Assembly: GCF_901709675.1 (NCBI RefSeq)
Contig: NC_051088.1
Location: 24,270,193-24,334,192 of the forward strand
Source of the DNA: Syngnathus acus
Lineage: Eukaryota > Chordata > Actinopteri > Syngnathiformes > Syngnathidae
Direction: 5' to 3'
DNA length: 64,000 bases
The notes beneath the pieces are model-generated. The model made no database searches. It was not told the DNA's origin and saw nothing but the letters and a program-made list of their open reading frames with translations. Below, piece after piece: positions 45,477 to 64,000 of the stretch. Numbering within the stretch: position 1 is the first letter of the stretch; every line of letters begins with the position of its first letter. The translations under genes were made by a program, and so were the position numbers.

Positions 45477-48400
45477 TCAGTTGAATAGAAGTTCAGGTGT
45501 TCGATATCCAAATAAGTGAAAGTCCCCCTGGTAGCGTGCATAGAGGCGTCTGAGGTCGCTCTTGCTGATACCCGAGAAATAGCGCTCCACTACGCTCTTG
45601 TTGTAGTGTGCAATAGCAGGAAAGATGAGCTGCTCAATGCCTGTCCTCCTCAAAATGAGGGCGGCATCTTGCTTCAATGTTTCCAGGTGCCCTATGACAT
45701 CATAGCTGATATCGCACGGGGCGCATAGTTCCACGTAGGACGCCCAGTGCGCGACATGCTGGCCAAACCTCCAGTCCATGGACTTCCGGCCAACCTCGTC
45801 CACCAGGTAATGAACAAACTCATCAAAGTGTAAACCATACTCATTGAGATAAGGAAAGTCTTTGCGATATTTGCGGATGATGGCAGGTCCGATGGTGTAC
45901 TTGTACCAAGGCTCAGAAGGTTTGGTAAATAGGAACTTGTCCTCAAATGTGGAAATCAGACGCTCAAATGGATCCCTCACGATGAAAAACTTGAAGTCGT
46001 TTTTTAATCTGTTGAACACAGCACATATTTAGGAATGATATTTGAAACGACTAAAACGTGTAGCCATCTTGAGCAAGTTTTGAATGACGGGCAAGTTGCT
46101 GCTCTTAAATGTTCTCGACGTCCAAAATCTATGTAACCAACACTGACAATTGCAAGGAGAAGAAAAAAGAACAATTTGGGTAACTGTTAGCATATCTGGC
46201 AGCAGTGTTGTGGTTGCGCATGTTGGGTTTTTATTTTTCTAACACTCAACTCGTTGACTGTTAGTGTCAGCTCAAGGGAGCCTCTTCATCGACTCATGTC
46301 ATTTCATATTATAAATATTGAAGATGAAATTTATTTACAATACTTTTTTCAGACATTTTGTAATCCGCCATTTGTAGACGTCTGGGTCAAACTGTCTTGG
46401 TTATCAAATACGTTGACTCACCTGTGTGTGATTTCATCTGACGTCAGTGAAGAGAGGCGGGGCAGGCTTTTCTCATGGTTACGGACAACGTCCTCTGGAA
46501 CCTCCTCCATACTGGAATAGGTTCCTGCCAACGACAGCGCATTCTGGATGTTGAGAGGCTATGGAGGCCTCTCATTGAAAAAGATTGTGCTTTAAAGAGC
46601 TGTCACTGTAACAACAGATAAGCACTTAATCATTGGAGAAGAGCTGGTGCAGTCATTTGGTGTTTGCAGTGTCTTGAGATCTGGGACCCATCAGAGATGA
46701 CTTCTCCCTTGCTTAAATGAAATTTAACTCAAGGCGGTCTTGGTGGAGCTGAAGCTCACAAATGAGATTAAACTTCCTGCACCAAGTCATGAGGTTTTTT
46801 TTTTCTTTTCTTTTCTGCTCCTCGCCTCCTTTTCCTTCTTCAAATGAGCAATTTCTTTCCCAACAATGAAACACGGCCCAACATCTTGTCGAGTTTCGGT
46901 TCACTTCCAACCCAGAGGCAGAAATCTCCATCTTGACTTCCTAGTGGGCTGCTATGACAGGACTTCCAAATTTGGGCACACTTGGCAAAAAAAGAAAGAC
47001 TATTCGGAACTGGCACCTTTTACCATGAAAAATGCGTTATCCACACAATAATTGGTATTAATGCTCAATATAACCTCTCACAATTAACTGTTAGACTGAC
47101 CACAATGATATCACGCAGTACTACTTACCACTTAGAACAAGGAGAAATTTCTTCCATTCATCGTTGCTCCCATCAGGTGTCTGACAGAACAATATGTTGT
47201 GTCGCTCCAACACAAAGATGTTGTCTAAGGCCATGTTGGAGACGTGGGTGTCATTCCAAAGTTTCTTGCTCTTACACATGTCGGAGAGCCACTGAGTCCT
47301 CTGCTCAACAACCATCTTCCAATCTGCTCCTGCGGACTCAAACGGAACAAAGAATGGCAATTGCCGTTCGTTTCAGTATTCGTGTGCCATTATTGTCATT
47401 GTCACTACAGTGGACCTAAGAAGGCGAACTTGACAAAATATACTTCATTTACATTCATTGTCTTCTGTTTGCCTGTACACTAAGACATAAACCTATAGAA
47501 TAAAGAAAAGTACCGTATTTTCTGGACTACAAATTACTCCAGAGTATAAGTTGTTCAAGCCATAATAAAATGCATAATAAAGAAGAAAAAGACATATATA
47601 AGTCGCATCAGAGTATAAGTCACATTTGTAGGGGAAATTTATTTGATAAAATCCAACACCAAGAACAGACATGTCATCTTGAAAGGCAACTTAAAATAAA
47701 AATAGAATAGGCAACAACAGGCATGCTAACGTTACATAAACACAAACAAGAAACTGCGAGCGGGCCTGACGTAACATATTAAGAGTTATTCAAATAACTA
47801 TAGCATAAATAACACCCTAACAAGCTTATTAAGCCATCTGCGTCATTCCAAATCATTAAATCCAATGAAATCTTCATCCTTTGTGTCACTTATAAACAAC
47901 TCCGCTAACCTCAGAAGTAAAAGATGTAGCGCTTCCTCTTCTATGTGACTTACGTCAGACTCATCGTCAGTTGCAGTTCCAATTGTTCCACCGGCCTAGT
48001 GCGCCCTCATGCGGTTTAGTATGAAATAACATGTGAAGTGATATAATGTGTTTTCACACATAAGTCGCTCCTGAGTATAAGTCGCACCCCCGGCCAAACT
48101 ATTAAAAAAAAATGCCACTTATAGTCCAGAAAATACGGTACTCATTTTTTTAGGAGTTGTCTGCTCACTTTGAACTGCTTTTCTTAAGGAGCGTCGCGGG
48201 TGGAGCCGATACTATCTGGCTTCAGGCAGTAGGCGGGGACACCCTTAACCGGTTGCCAGCCAATCGCAAGTCACATATAGACGAACAACAAATCGCGCTC
48301 ACACTCGGGCAATTTCGGAGTGGTCAATCGGCCTACCAAGCATGTTTTGGGGTCGCGGGAGGGAACCAGAGGAAACCCACGCAGGCACAAGAACAACATG

Positions 48401-48681
48401 CAAACTCCACAGAGGAAGGCCGGAATTCAACCAACAAGTGGCGACCGTGCCAACCAATCAAATTAGTCAAATCTACCTGGTCAAACGAATGGTCTTGGAT
48501 GATGATCTCAATTTCTAAGGAAAAACACAAAGAAAGGAGGGCAGACTGTTGGCATTGGAATTCCTTTTCAATGAAAAGGTCACTCACCTTTTGCATCTCT
48601 GAGGCTAATGAGCTTATCAATCACTGTGAGGACGATCAGCAGCCAGAAACAAGCCAAGAAGATTCGCCAGCGGAACTGCAT
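45477..48681 (-). CDS. Divergent HNK-1-type sulfotransferase (chst10-like tandem copy)
   Basis: Golgi type II sulfotransferase fold of the CHST8-14 family, most like chst10 next door. Exons in transcript order: 48681-48588, 48514-48477, 47336-47129, 46524-46422, 46008-45477; about 324 residues against 365 for chst10, with the same five-exon phases (1, 0, 1, 2), so it is a tandem duplicate. Residues about 5-22 (RWRIFLACFWLLIVLTVI) are the membrane anchor. The 3'-phosphate-binding motif is intact (FFIVRDPFERLIS, R159 and S167), and the C-terminus YFSGISKSDLRRLYARYQGD is conserved. The 5'-phosphosulfate loop reads CQTPDGSNDEWKK instead of CQTPKVGNTQWKK: D99 replaces the lysine known to be essential in human HNK-1 sulfotransferase. 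A stretch equal to YPAIPPGIT is shortened. No stop or frameshift was seen, so it may be an inactive or altered enzyme rather than a pseudogene. The exon 3 acceptor is the least certain site. Confidence 0.8.
47511..48140. mobile_element. 630-bp MITE with TACCGTATTTTCTGG ends
   Basis: The left end TACCGTATTTTCTGGACTA is mirrored at the right end by TAGTCCAGAAAATACGGTA. Subterminal TATAAGTCGCA motifs recur at both ends in opposite orientation (about 47599, 47616, 48061, 48077). AGTAC and GTACT lie at the two edges. It is inside intron 2 of the chst10-like gene and carries no transposase. The ends are shared with the element at 7569-8430. Confidence 0.8.
48180..48465 (-). repeat. Retroelement-like dispersed repeat in chst10-like intron 2
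   Basis: Holds the string GGCAGTAGGCGGGGACACCC, then CGGTTGCCAGCCAATCGCAA and AACATGCAAACTCCACAGAG, a very common dispersed sequence in fish genomes (family name not asserted). A shorter piece in the opposite sense (GTTTGCATGTTCTTCCCGTG) lies near 58512-58531 in map4k4 intron 2. The block ends about 12 bp from the donor of the 38-nt exon. Confidence 0.65.
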
Positions 48682-49667
48682 TCTTGAATTTTCTGGAATA
48701 GGCTTAATAGTGCGTAAAACAAAATTGTTGTCATGAAGCCTCTGGATTTTTTGGAAATGACAGTCAACACATGGATTGGGACCCAAAAGTAGATCATAGA
48801 CTCTTTTTGTGTGGCTTGCAAAAAGGTAGTTAAAAAAACGACTTGTTTGTAGTCTGGTTGTTTTCATAACAGTCCTGAAGCATACCAAGTTCCAACATTA
48901 AGCATACAATAATATTGGGTAAGTGTTCATCTTATGCTCCTTTGTAATTTGTTGCAACTTTCAATTCATAAAATGTCCATATTTTATGTAAAAAAAAAAA
49001 ATTCACCACATAAACATTACTACAGTAAAAAACATGTCAATTTTTTTTTTTTTACTAACTTTTTTACTTGATCAAATAAAAATAAAAAAAGCATGGACTT
49101 CGAAGTCAAAGTGCTTTATCGTCAACTTAATGTCACGATCCGGTTTTGAGTTGCTTTAGAATTTTGTTTGTTTTATTTGAGGCCTCAGGGATAATATCTG
49201 TCTCGTCAAGTGAAAGTCAAAGTTGAAAACTAAATGTAAGGACTTTACGCAGAAGAGTATATTCTACCTGGAAAAAAGCTTTTCCGTCGACTTGTCAGAG
49301 TAAAGTGAGCATCACAGGCCGGTATGACAGAATAATGGTGGCAGGCCTATATGACAGAATAAAGGTGAAAAGGAAAAAGCATAACAGGCCAGCGACTGGA
49401 TAAGCGACCAGTCACAACATAGTGTTATCCAATCAGCTCCCTCCAACTCTCTCTTGTCCAGGTCCTCCTTGTCTTGATAGTTTGTCTGGAACAGAGTCAT
49501 TTGTGTGTAACGTGTTGTGTTGAGATTGTCGAGCGCCGTCACACACACAAATCAATCTGTGTGGGCCTGTAAAATGAACGTCGTCCACCATGATGAACAA
49601 GGCCAAATAAAGAGATGAAAAGATGCTCCGAAAATGATCATTCGGTTGGTCAATAGGAAACATAAAA

Positions 49668-50530
49668 GTGGATCTTTTGAAGCAAGGGAGGAAACTACAA
49701 GGAACGGGTGCTTACCTAAATGAGCACCTCACTAAGAAGAATGCTGAGATAGCCTGGAACGCACGCAAACGGAAGAAGGGAAACAAGATTCTCGCAACGT
49801 GGGTCACAAACTGCAAGGTATGGATTAAAACGAACCAGAAGATGTCAAGACTCTCGTTGTGAGTGAACTGGAGGAACTGAAGATGGTGGTGGGGGAACCT
49901 AACATCTACAATGGCTGAACTGATGACCATTAACTGGTACCTATGGGACCCTCCTGACGAGAATGGTGGATTACAGCATGGCAAACAGAGACTGGCGGGG
50001 AGGACATTCATCTCAGGTAGACCGGATCTGGACTCTTTATTATTGAATTCATTTGACCTAGAGAATGTTAATGCTGGTATCTATGAGTCCTTCTTTAACC
50101 CAGATACTAATTACACTGTGAATATTTTTCTGAAGATATGTTTAACAAACTGTGCAATACTCCTCCTGGCCACTGCCAAACAAATGTATTTTGTCAATGC
50201 ATTTTCAAATAGATATGAACCATCGGCACCACTGTTTAGAAATGATTCACTCCTGTCAATTGATAAAGTAAATATTCATCAAACCTGTCTACTCATCCAT
50301 AAATACATATATAGGAAACACCGACTTTTCATAATTTCTTCACATTTGTATCAGACATTCATTCATATCCAACAAGACAGAGGGACAATCTCCACCCACC
50401 TTCCCGTCGAACATCACGCCATCAATATAATATCCACTTTAGAGGGCCCTCACTCTGGAATGAGCTACCAATCCATATCCGATCCATATCTTCACAGGCT
50501 GCTTTTAAAAGCACCTGAAACACCACCTTC
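49668..50530 (+). pseudogene. Internally deleted non-LTR retrotransposon (LINE) remnant
   Basis: A first open segment (49668-49862) reads LLKQGRKLQGTGAYLNEHLT, then KKNAEIAWNARKRKKGNKIL and WVTNCKVWIK, the kind of ORF1 C-terminus found in fish LINEs. A second segment (about 50200-50510) shows APLFRNDSLLSIDKVNIHQT and, in another frame, RGPSLWNELPIHIRSISSQA, then AFKST and a stop, the typical end of a LINE reverse transcriptase protein. The endonuclease and most of the reverse transcriptase are missing between them and the frames are broken, so it is a deleted, inactive copy. Confidence 0.65.
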
Positions 50531-51713
50531 TCCACTCATGATCATCCTACCAGTTCATAATTACTCCACTGCACTCAGCTGTTCCATACTAAGAACATCA
50601 ACCACAATTTATACTCTGATTCTTCCTTCTTTTGTTGTTTTCTGTTTGCAGTTCTTCTGTTCCCTTTTAGTTCTTCCTACCTGGTGTCTCTTTGATTGCT
50701 AGGTGTTTATATTGTTTCGCTCGTTCCTTATTTTGTATAGTGTATCTGTCTATGTATGTATATATACACATTTGTATATATGCATATATAAATATGATGA
50801 ATTAATATTTAGCTTGTTATGCTTTTATTTATTTATATTTTTCAAACACTTGAGTGACATTTGACTACACGGCACTTTGTTGTATATATATAACACGAGT
50901 GGAGCTCTCTACAAGCCCTAGGCTTTGTCTCCCTCCTTGCACTGTTATTGCTGGAATAATATGTGCTAAACAATAAACTAAAGGACAGCATATTAGCATT
51001 TTACCTTCAGTTGTCTTGAGTTCTTTCTCCCAGCGTAGAGTGAGACAGGCGAAAGCAACGCCACATGTCGTTAATGAGAAAGATCAGGGAAAACTTGTTC
51101 AACAGGATGACTCGAAGTGAGCTTCTGAAAATATCAGCAGCACTTTTCATTGGCATAAAACTTGCAGCTAAACAGGGTGTTATGCAGGAGACATTTTGTC
51201 GCTGTGGAGTTGGGATTAGCATCAGTGTTAAGTTATATCATTTACATTTCCCAGCACACATTTTGTCACTCCATTTGATTTGATAAAGTAGCTAAGCCAA
51301 ATTGTTTTTAGCAATTATGATTCGATTCCCCTTCTACTAACATTTATTTTTCCATACAGGTTCGAGGCTCTGCCAGCAATTGGCTGGAACCGATCTCAGG
51401 ATGTTCCTCACTTTTTCCAGCCATGATTCTAATGAGGACAAGCACGATACGCGTTAGTTGTGTTTTTATTCTTCTGGCACAGAGAAAAACAAAAGCACGC
51501 CAGCAGAGCGGCTCCTCATCACCACCACCACCTGTATTCAGGACCGTTTGAATCCTTAACACTCCATGTTCCACCTCTAATCATCCCAGAAACCTTGGCC
51601 CGGTCCTTGTAACTAGCAGCTAAAAATAAAGTGAAGAGTTGACACCATCATAGAGCAGGAAAGTTTTCCACGCATCAGGATTTCAATAATGATCTGTCTC
51701 TTTGCTTCTTCAC

Positions 51714-51719
51714 TTTATT
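51714..51719 (-). terminator. Candidate chst10 polyadenylation signal
   Basis: TTTATT on + is AATAAA on -, about 212 bp beyond the chst10 stop codon. No closer canonical signal was noticed. Confidence 0.5.
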
Positions 51720-51930
51720 ACCATTCAATCACAATCCTTCAAGTGTACAAAAAACGGTATAAAAGTTCATTTTGATAGATATGCTCAGACCTTCCCATCC
51801 ATACAGTGTAGAGAAACGATCTTCAGTGCTACAAAACAACAATGGATTGCATTTGTTGTAATCAATAAGTGACACGTACTTCATTTGTTAGCGACAAATG
51901 TCGTTATAGCGACGGTCAGAAGAATTCACG

Positions 51931-53516
51931 TCAGTTGAGTAAAAAGTCAGGTTTGGAGTATCCAAATAAGTGAAAGTCCCCCTGGAAGCGCGCGTACAGG
52001 CGCTTGATGTCTCGTTTGCTTATTCCTGAGAAGTAGCGCTCGATTTTTGTCTTGTTATAACGTGTGATGCCAGGAGGGATGGCCGGGTAGGACACCAAGT
52101 GCTCGATGCCCGCTCGACTCAGGATGTAGGCGGCGTCCCGCTCCAGTGTCTCGTGATGGCCTATGACGTCGTAGTGGATGTCGCACGGTGCGCACAACTC
52201 CGTATAGGTCATCCAGTGGATGATGTCCTTGCCAAACTGATGATCCAAGCGGCGCCGGCCTTCCACATCCCCCAGGTAGCGTACAAAATCCTCAAAGTGC
52301 AAGCCGGGCACCGTTTGGTCACTGTCACGGTGGCTTCTGCGGTACTTGCGAATGATGACGGGAGCGATGTCGTGCCGATACCAAGGCTCAGAACGGGGGT
52401 TCTTTATAAACTTGTCATTGAAGGCAGAGATGAGGCGCTCAAATGGATCTCTCACGATGAAAAACTTAAAATAAGTCTCGAACCTGTTGAGCAGAACACA
52501 AGTTATCTGGTGAATATTCGAGGGTGCCAACCGTAATAGCAGGTGGATTAAAAAGTAACCCCCACAAGAAAATTGCCATGGTGGTAGCAAATCTTAGTTC
52601 TATGGATCATAATGATCCTCCTTTTTGGGATCAAATATGTTTTTGATATGTTGGCAGTTGTCTCAAACAAATGTTTACGTTGGACCATCACAAAGCTACT
52701 TTGCATGAATGCAAATGCAACCTAATGTGTATACTTGGCGTCATCATTGTGACTGACCTGTGTGTAATTTCCTGCGGCGTCAGCGATGAGAGGCGAGGCA
52801 GCCCGTTCTTCTCATGGTCATGGACGAGGTTCTCTGGGATCTCTTCCACACCCGAAAAAGCTCCTATCAATGACAATGATCACACAAAAAGTCAGATGAC
52901 GAGTTAACACGTCATCCAAAGCATACCCGACATACCGTTGAGGGTGATTAGGACCTTCTTCCACTGTGTGTTTCCCACTTTAGGTGTCTGGCAGAACAAG
53001 ATCTTGTGCTTGTCGCAGACAAAGATGCGGTCCAGGACAAACTTGCTGATGGGGATGTGAGTCAAATTCTCCAGGCTTCTGTTTTTACATCCAACAGAGA
53101 GCAGTTGTAGCCGCTTCTCAACAATGGAGTCCCACTCATGCATCTTGGAAGCGGCTGAGGACTGAGCCCTCATCTGAAAACACACGCACAAAGTAAGTCA
53201 TAACAAACAAGACATTCGTGATGGCTCGCCTTGTTTTGCCGACTACCTGGTCTGGATCCTGCAAAACCGGGTTTCCTGCAGTGGACAGGGAAACCTTTCC
53301 TGTTGTTGGTCCCGACACAGTCAAGTTTTGACTACCAACTCGCTCCTCATATTCTGGAACATATTAACGAGGGTGCTTTTACGCACACACATGACACACA
53401 CGTTATGCCTCGAAGAACCCACCTTCGACACCTCTGTGCCCAATGAACTTGGTCGCAAACACAAGGATGAGCAGCACCCAGCCGCAAGCCCCGAGGAACA
53501 TCCAGTGGTGCCGCAT
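51931..53516 (-). CDS. chst10: Carbohydrate sulfotransferase 10 (HNK-1 sulfotransferase)
   Basis: Transfers sulfate from PAPS to the 3-position of terminal glucuronic acid to form the HNK-1 epitope on neural glycoproteins and glycolipids, in the Golgi. Exons in transcript order: 53516-53423, 53353-53247, 53173-52936, 52863-52758, 52483-51931; all phases agree, about 365 residues (356 in human). Residues about 6-24 form the single N-terminal membrane anchor (MFLGACGWVLLILVFATKF). The 5'-phosphosulfate loop is intact (CQTPKVGNTQWKK, K132), as is the 3'-phosphate motif (FFIVRDPFERLIS, R193 and S201). The blocks SKFVLDRIFVCDKHKILFCQ and YARFQGDFHLFGY and the end PDFLLN are near identical to human CHST10. 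Introns are compact (73-274 bp) and GT-AG. It is the intact partner of the divergent copy downstream, which it may have given rise to. Confidence 0.96.
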
Positions 53517-56046
53517 CGCTGCATCAGCCCGCGGCCAAAGAAGCTCTCTGGGCGGGCGGACGGCGACGGCTGCTGCCTTTTGACAGCTATTTCGGGCTAT
53601 AGCTGTTTTGCGCAAATAAGCATTGTGGAGGAACTGACGAGGCCCGCTCGGTTTAAAGCCGAAACGTCTCCATTCACGATGATCAAATTGGCGTTCTTGT
53701 CAGTGCCCAGAGAATGACAACACTAGCCTAGCTGTTAGCTCCCCCTAAAAATTAGCCGTGGAGCCAGTAGCAGTCCAGTTGCTCCAGGTCTGCGCCCCGA
53801 AAGTTTGCCACACGCGGCTGTTGGAACGGCATTATTTGGTTTGTGGAAGGCGTGCCGGTGTCAAGCGCTTTTAGAGACAATAGCCAACCAACTGGTAAAA
53901 CAGCACGGACTGGCCGGAATCATTGCTTCTCATCAGTATTGAATACATCCAAGAACCCAGTCAGCATAGCACGTTACATGGAGAGCGGTGCAGTAGTTTG
54001 TCCTCAAAAACGCTTAGTTTCATCTTGTCTGCTGCGTTTACGTCAAGTGTTCCGATATTGGCCGGATGTTTGATATTCGCTCATAGCCTCTGTGTTAGGG
54101 ACCAGCCACAAATGTCATATTCCAGGACGATATATGTGGGATAAATTGCCATAAATTAGGATTTTGCTCCCACTTTTTTCAAGTGCTTCTACTTCCACAT
54201 TTTCCCATCGATTCTCATTGCACAAACTTCAACGTATTTCAAAACACAGCTGTCCTGGCTGCAACTTTTAGTTCACTGACTGAGAAACGATGTCAATTGA
54301 AGATGTCCTATTTTATGAGCGGTTATTGAACGCAACTCAAGTCGACCTCGAGTACAGTAGGGGCGGGGTTTTGGTGAACCGGGCAAGCGTAATTTTTGTG
54401 TTTTCTGTTGTTTGTTTTGCAGCGTTTGGCTATGTGCAGAATTTTATACATCCAGCTTTTTTTATTTTGCGTTTTTTTTTAATAGTTTGTGTGTGCTTGT
54501 CTTTTTTTGTTTGCATCATTCCTGAATTTGCAGCGTTCGGTCGTTTGCAGCGCGTATTTGTAATATTGTATATATTGTAATAGTTTTACAAACTTCAGGT
54601 ACAAATTCTCCTTCGGGCAGTTGGCGGGGGACATTCCGAATTTTACGTATTAATTATCATCCAAATGTGTCGTTTAATCCGTTAAGTTTTTTGTGGGTGA
54701 TGGGCATTTCAGACAAATCATAGTTTCATCATATTACACCAATTCAGTTAAGAATTTAAAAACGTTTCATCATATAAAGTTCATTACAGTTACCCCCCCC
54801 CCCCCCCCAATGGATAAGGTTGATTCCCGTCTCCCCAGTTCCAAAATTCAATCTGAGTGGTCTTGAGTTTTACACTTTTTGATTGCTTTGACCTGTTTGA
54901 AGAAACTGGGAACCTCTCAGTCTTTATCATGACCATCTCAGCAGAGCAGCAGTCACGTCATGCAAATACGTTAACCCATTCTCATTCTTATTATTTAAAT
55001 CAGAACAATGTAAATGTGAAACGTTGAATATGCAATTAGAAATAAAGGGTGAATTTTTGGTTGAAAATTTGTGAATTTCGGGAAACCTGTAAATATTTGG
55101 GATGGGCGGGGGAAAAAATGGAAGCACCCTTAGCGTGAATTTTTTGGAATACGTCCGTTGAAGTTCGTAACAGATAGAACGCCAAAAACGTCCGAGGAAT
55201 ACCCTAGAATAATGATCAAGTTAAAAGTGTGAAGGCCATCAGCCTTCACACAATAAAGCTATCGTTCATTGTGTCCCATGCGGGCCTTAGAGAACGACTG
55301 CATACAATGAGCATCACTTCTAAGGTGGCTCGCTTGCCACACCCTTGTCGACCAATATTGACAATGAAGTCTTTGTGCGCGTGGACCACAAGCGCGTGCG
55401 GATGGACTGCGCTGCGTGTTGTAGCTGGCAGCTGCGGTGTTGTGTGGGCTAAACAATATTGGTAATAATCTACTTGTTTATGCTATATATACAGAGGCCG
55501 AGTTGTCCACTGAGTATTCGGAGTGGATCTGCTCTGCCGCTAGTGCGGCTCTCTTAAAATTGCGGCAAGCTAACCGGCAAAAACAAAAAAATAAATAAAT
55601 AAAATTAACGGAAATTGGGCACTCATACTTTCAGTGTAGAATATTTTGAAAAGTGGCCAACATTGAGACTTATAAAACGAACAAGAAACGTCACTCTAAG
55701 GTTAAATATTTGACCGAGATTGATTATTTGTATTCACCAAAAAAGATACCGCTCGTACTCAATACAAAACGTCCTGTCCAAAAGAACGTCTTTTACTTTG
55801 AAATATCGTTGGCGGAAGTCACTAAGCCTGCTTCAGGGCAGTGGCTAGGGCGGCTAGAGTGCTAACAGGGAGTCCGCCGCTGCCACCTCAACATGGAGTA
55901 GGAAGAGCCCAGCGTCCACCCCCGAAAAGCGGACCCTACAAAGACAAATAGGACACATCCATTAATTCAATATACCCGCAGACGCAAATGAGCCATTCGT
56001 TGACAAGTTAGCAGCTGTAAAGGGAAACACGGCGTTTATATGAAAG
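53517..56046. other. Spacer between divergent chst10 and map4k4
   Basis: The start codons face away from each other, 2.5 kb apart, so both promoters should lie here. The chst10 side (53517-53830) is relatively GC-rich and probably contains its 5' UTR. A run of C (about 54794-54809) is present. The map4k4 side (about 55860-56046) is GC-richer and contains its 5' UTR. Between them no conserved coding segment or clear transposon was found. Confidence 0.5.
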
Positions 56047-63777
<7,731 letters not shown>

Positions 63778-64000
63778 GTGAAACCCCCTTGGTGACTGAC
63801 TGCTCTTTCCATCTTCTCGCTTTGTCTTTGCTCCGCCCCTTGTGACAGCAATGACCGAGATGGGGCAACACTTGACTTGCCATGATTTCTCTTTTGGAGA
63901 CCAAACATGGCCGGCCGATTCCTGATGATGAATTTTGATGTCAGTATGAATTGGGCAGCTGCATGTAAATGGACAAAGCCCCCAACTAACATCCAAGCAG
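63778..64000. other. map4k4 intron at the window edge
   Basis: Begins at the inferred exon 15 donor and runs to the window end. The last bases, AACATCCAAGCAG, could be a splice acceptor exactly at the edge, but this cannot be tested here. Confidence 0.35.

Larger units (their letters stand above)
48682..51930. other. Spacer between the two sulfotransferase genes
   Basis: No host gene is recognisable. The left part should hold the chst10-like promoter and 5' UTR. A LINE remnant occupies about 49668-50530. TA-rich microsatellite-like sequence lies at 50755-50830 and 50884-50895. The right end contains the chst10 3' UTR with a minus-strand AATAAA at 51714-51719. Confidence 0.6.

Noticed and set aside
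47121-47360. Earlier start of chst10-like exon 3 (at the in-frame TTG near 47360), or the GCAG acceptor at 47330
   Set aside because: The GCAG acceptor gives the wrong phase after the 38-nt exon; the TTTGAG acceptor at 47337 keeps phase 0 as in chst10. The choice is still not certain.
49911-50702. 263-codon open frame as a possible host gene
   Set aside because: Its recognisable parts are LINE reverse-transcriptase tail text in two different frames; there is no conserved host domain or splice structure.

Overview
The window is a piece of a ray-finned (teleost) fish nuclear genome. Its genes are split by short GT-AG introns, its proteins are close to their vertebrate orthologues, and its spacers carry teleost-type DNA transposons, short palindromic repeats and LINE remnants. 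I could not tell the species. There are no prokaryotic operons, CRISPR arrays, phage or recognisable viral genes. All exon coordinates were read by eye from reading frame, splice-site bases and remembered family sequence; nothing was aligned or searched.

Layout. Bases 1-15138 hold no recognisable coding exon. They carry a (CT)n microsatellite and several non-autonomous transposons, and are probably the 5' non-coding part or first intron of raph1, or intergenic DNA. raph1 (lamellipodin) follows on + (15139-24607, 16 coding exons). alg11 lies on - (27274-28982, 4 exons), tail to tail with raph1. cpb2 (carboxypeptidase B2/TAFI type, 29989-32586, 11 exons) and zc3h13 (m6A writer cofactor, 34043-41896, 19 exons) follow head to tail on +. 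rpl31 (43990-44721) is next on +. Two tandem HNK-1-type sulfotransferase genes lie on -: a divergent chst10-like copy (45477-48681) and canonical chst10 (51931-53516). The window ends inside map4k4 (+, from 56047), whose kinase domain and coiled coil are present while the C-terminal CNH domain lies beyond the edge.

The genes are unrelated household and signalling genes rather than one pathway: actin and lamellipodium control (raph1), ER N-glycan assembly (alg11), plasma fibrinolysis control (cpb2), nuclear RNA methylation (zc3h13), translation (rpl31), Golgi glycan sulfation (chst10 pair) and stress or migration kinase signalling (map4k4). From memory of the human map, CPB2 and ZC3H13 are neighbours on 13q14 with ALG11 on the same arm, and RPL31, CHST10 and MAP4K4 are grouped on 2q11, so two old linkage blocks seem to meet here.

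I see no wholly new biological system. The observations most worth following are the chst10-like tandem copy whose PAPS-binding lysine is replaced by aspartate, two probable GC-AG introns (zc3h13 and map4k4), a 66-bp in-frame stop-free intron in zc3h13, two phase-0 exons in raph1 that I do not recall from the human protein, and a set of related palindromic transposons.
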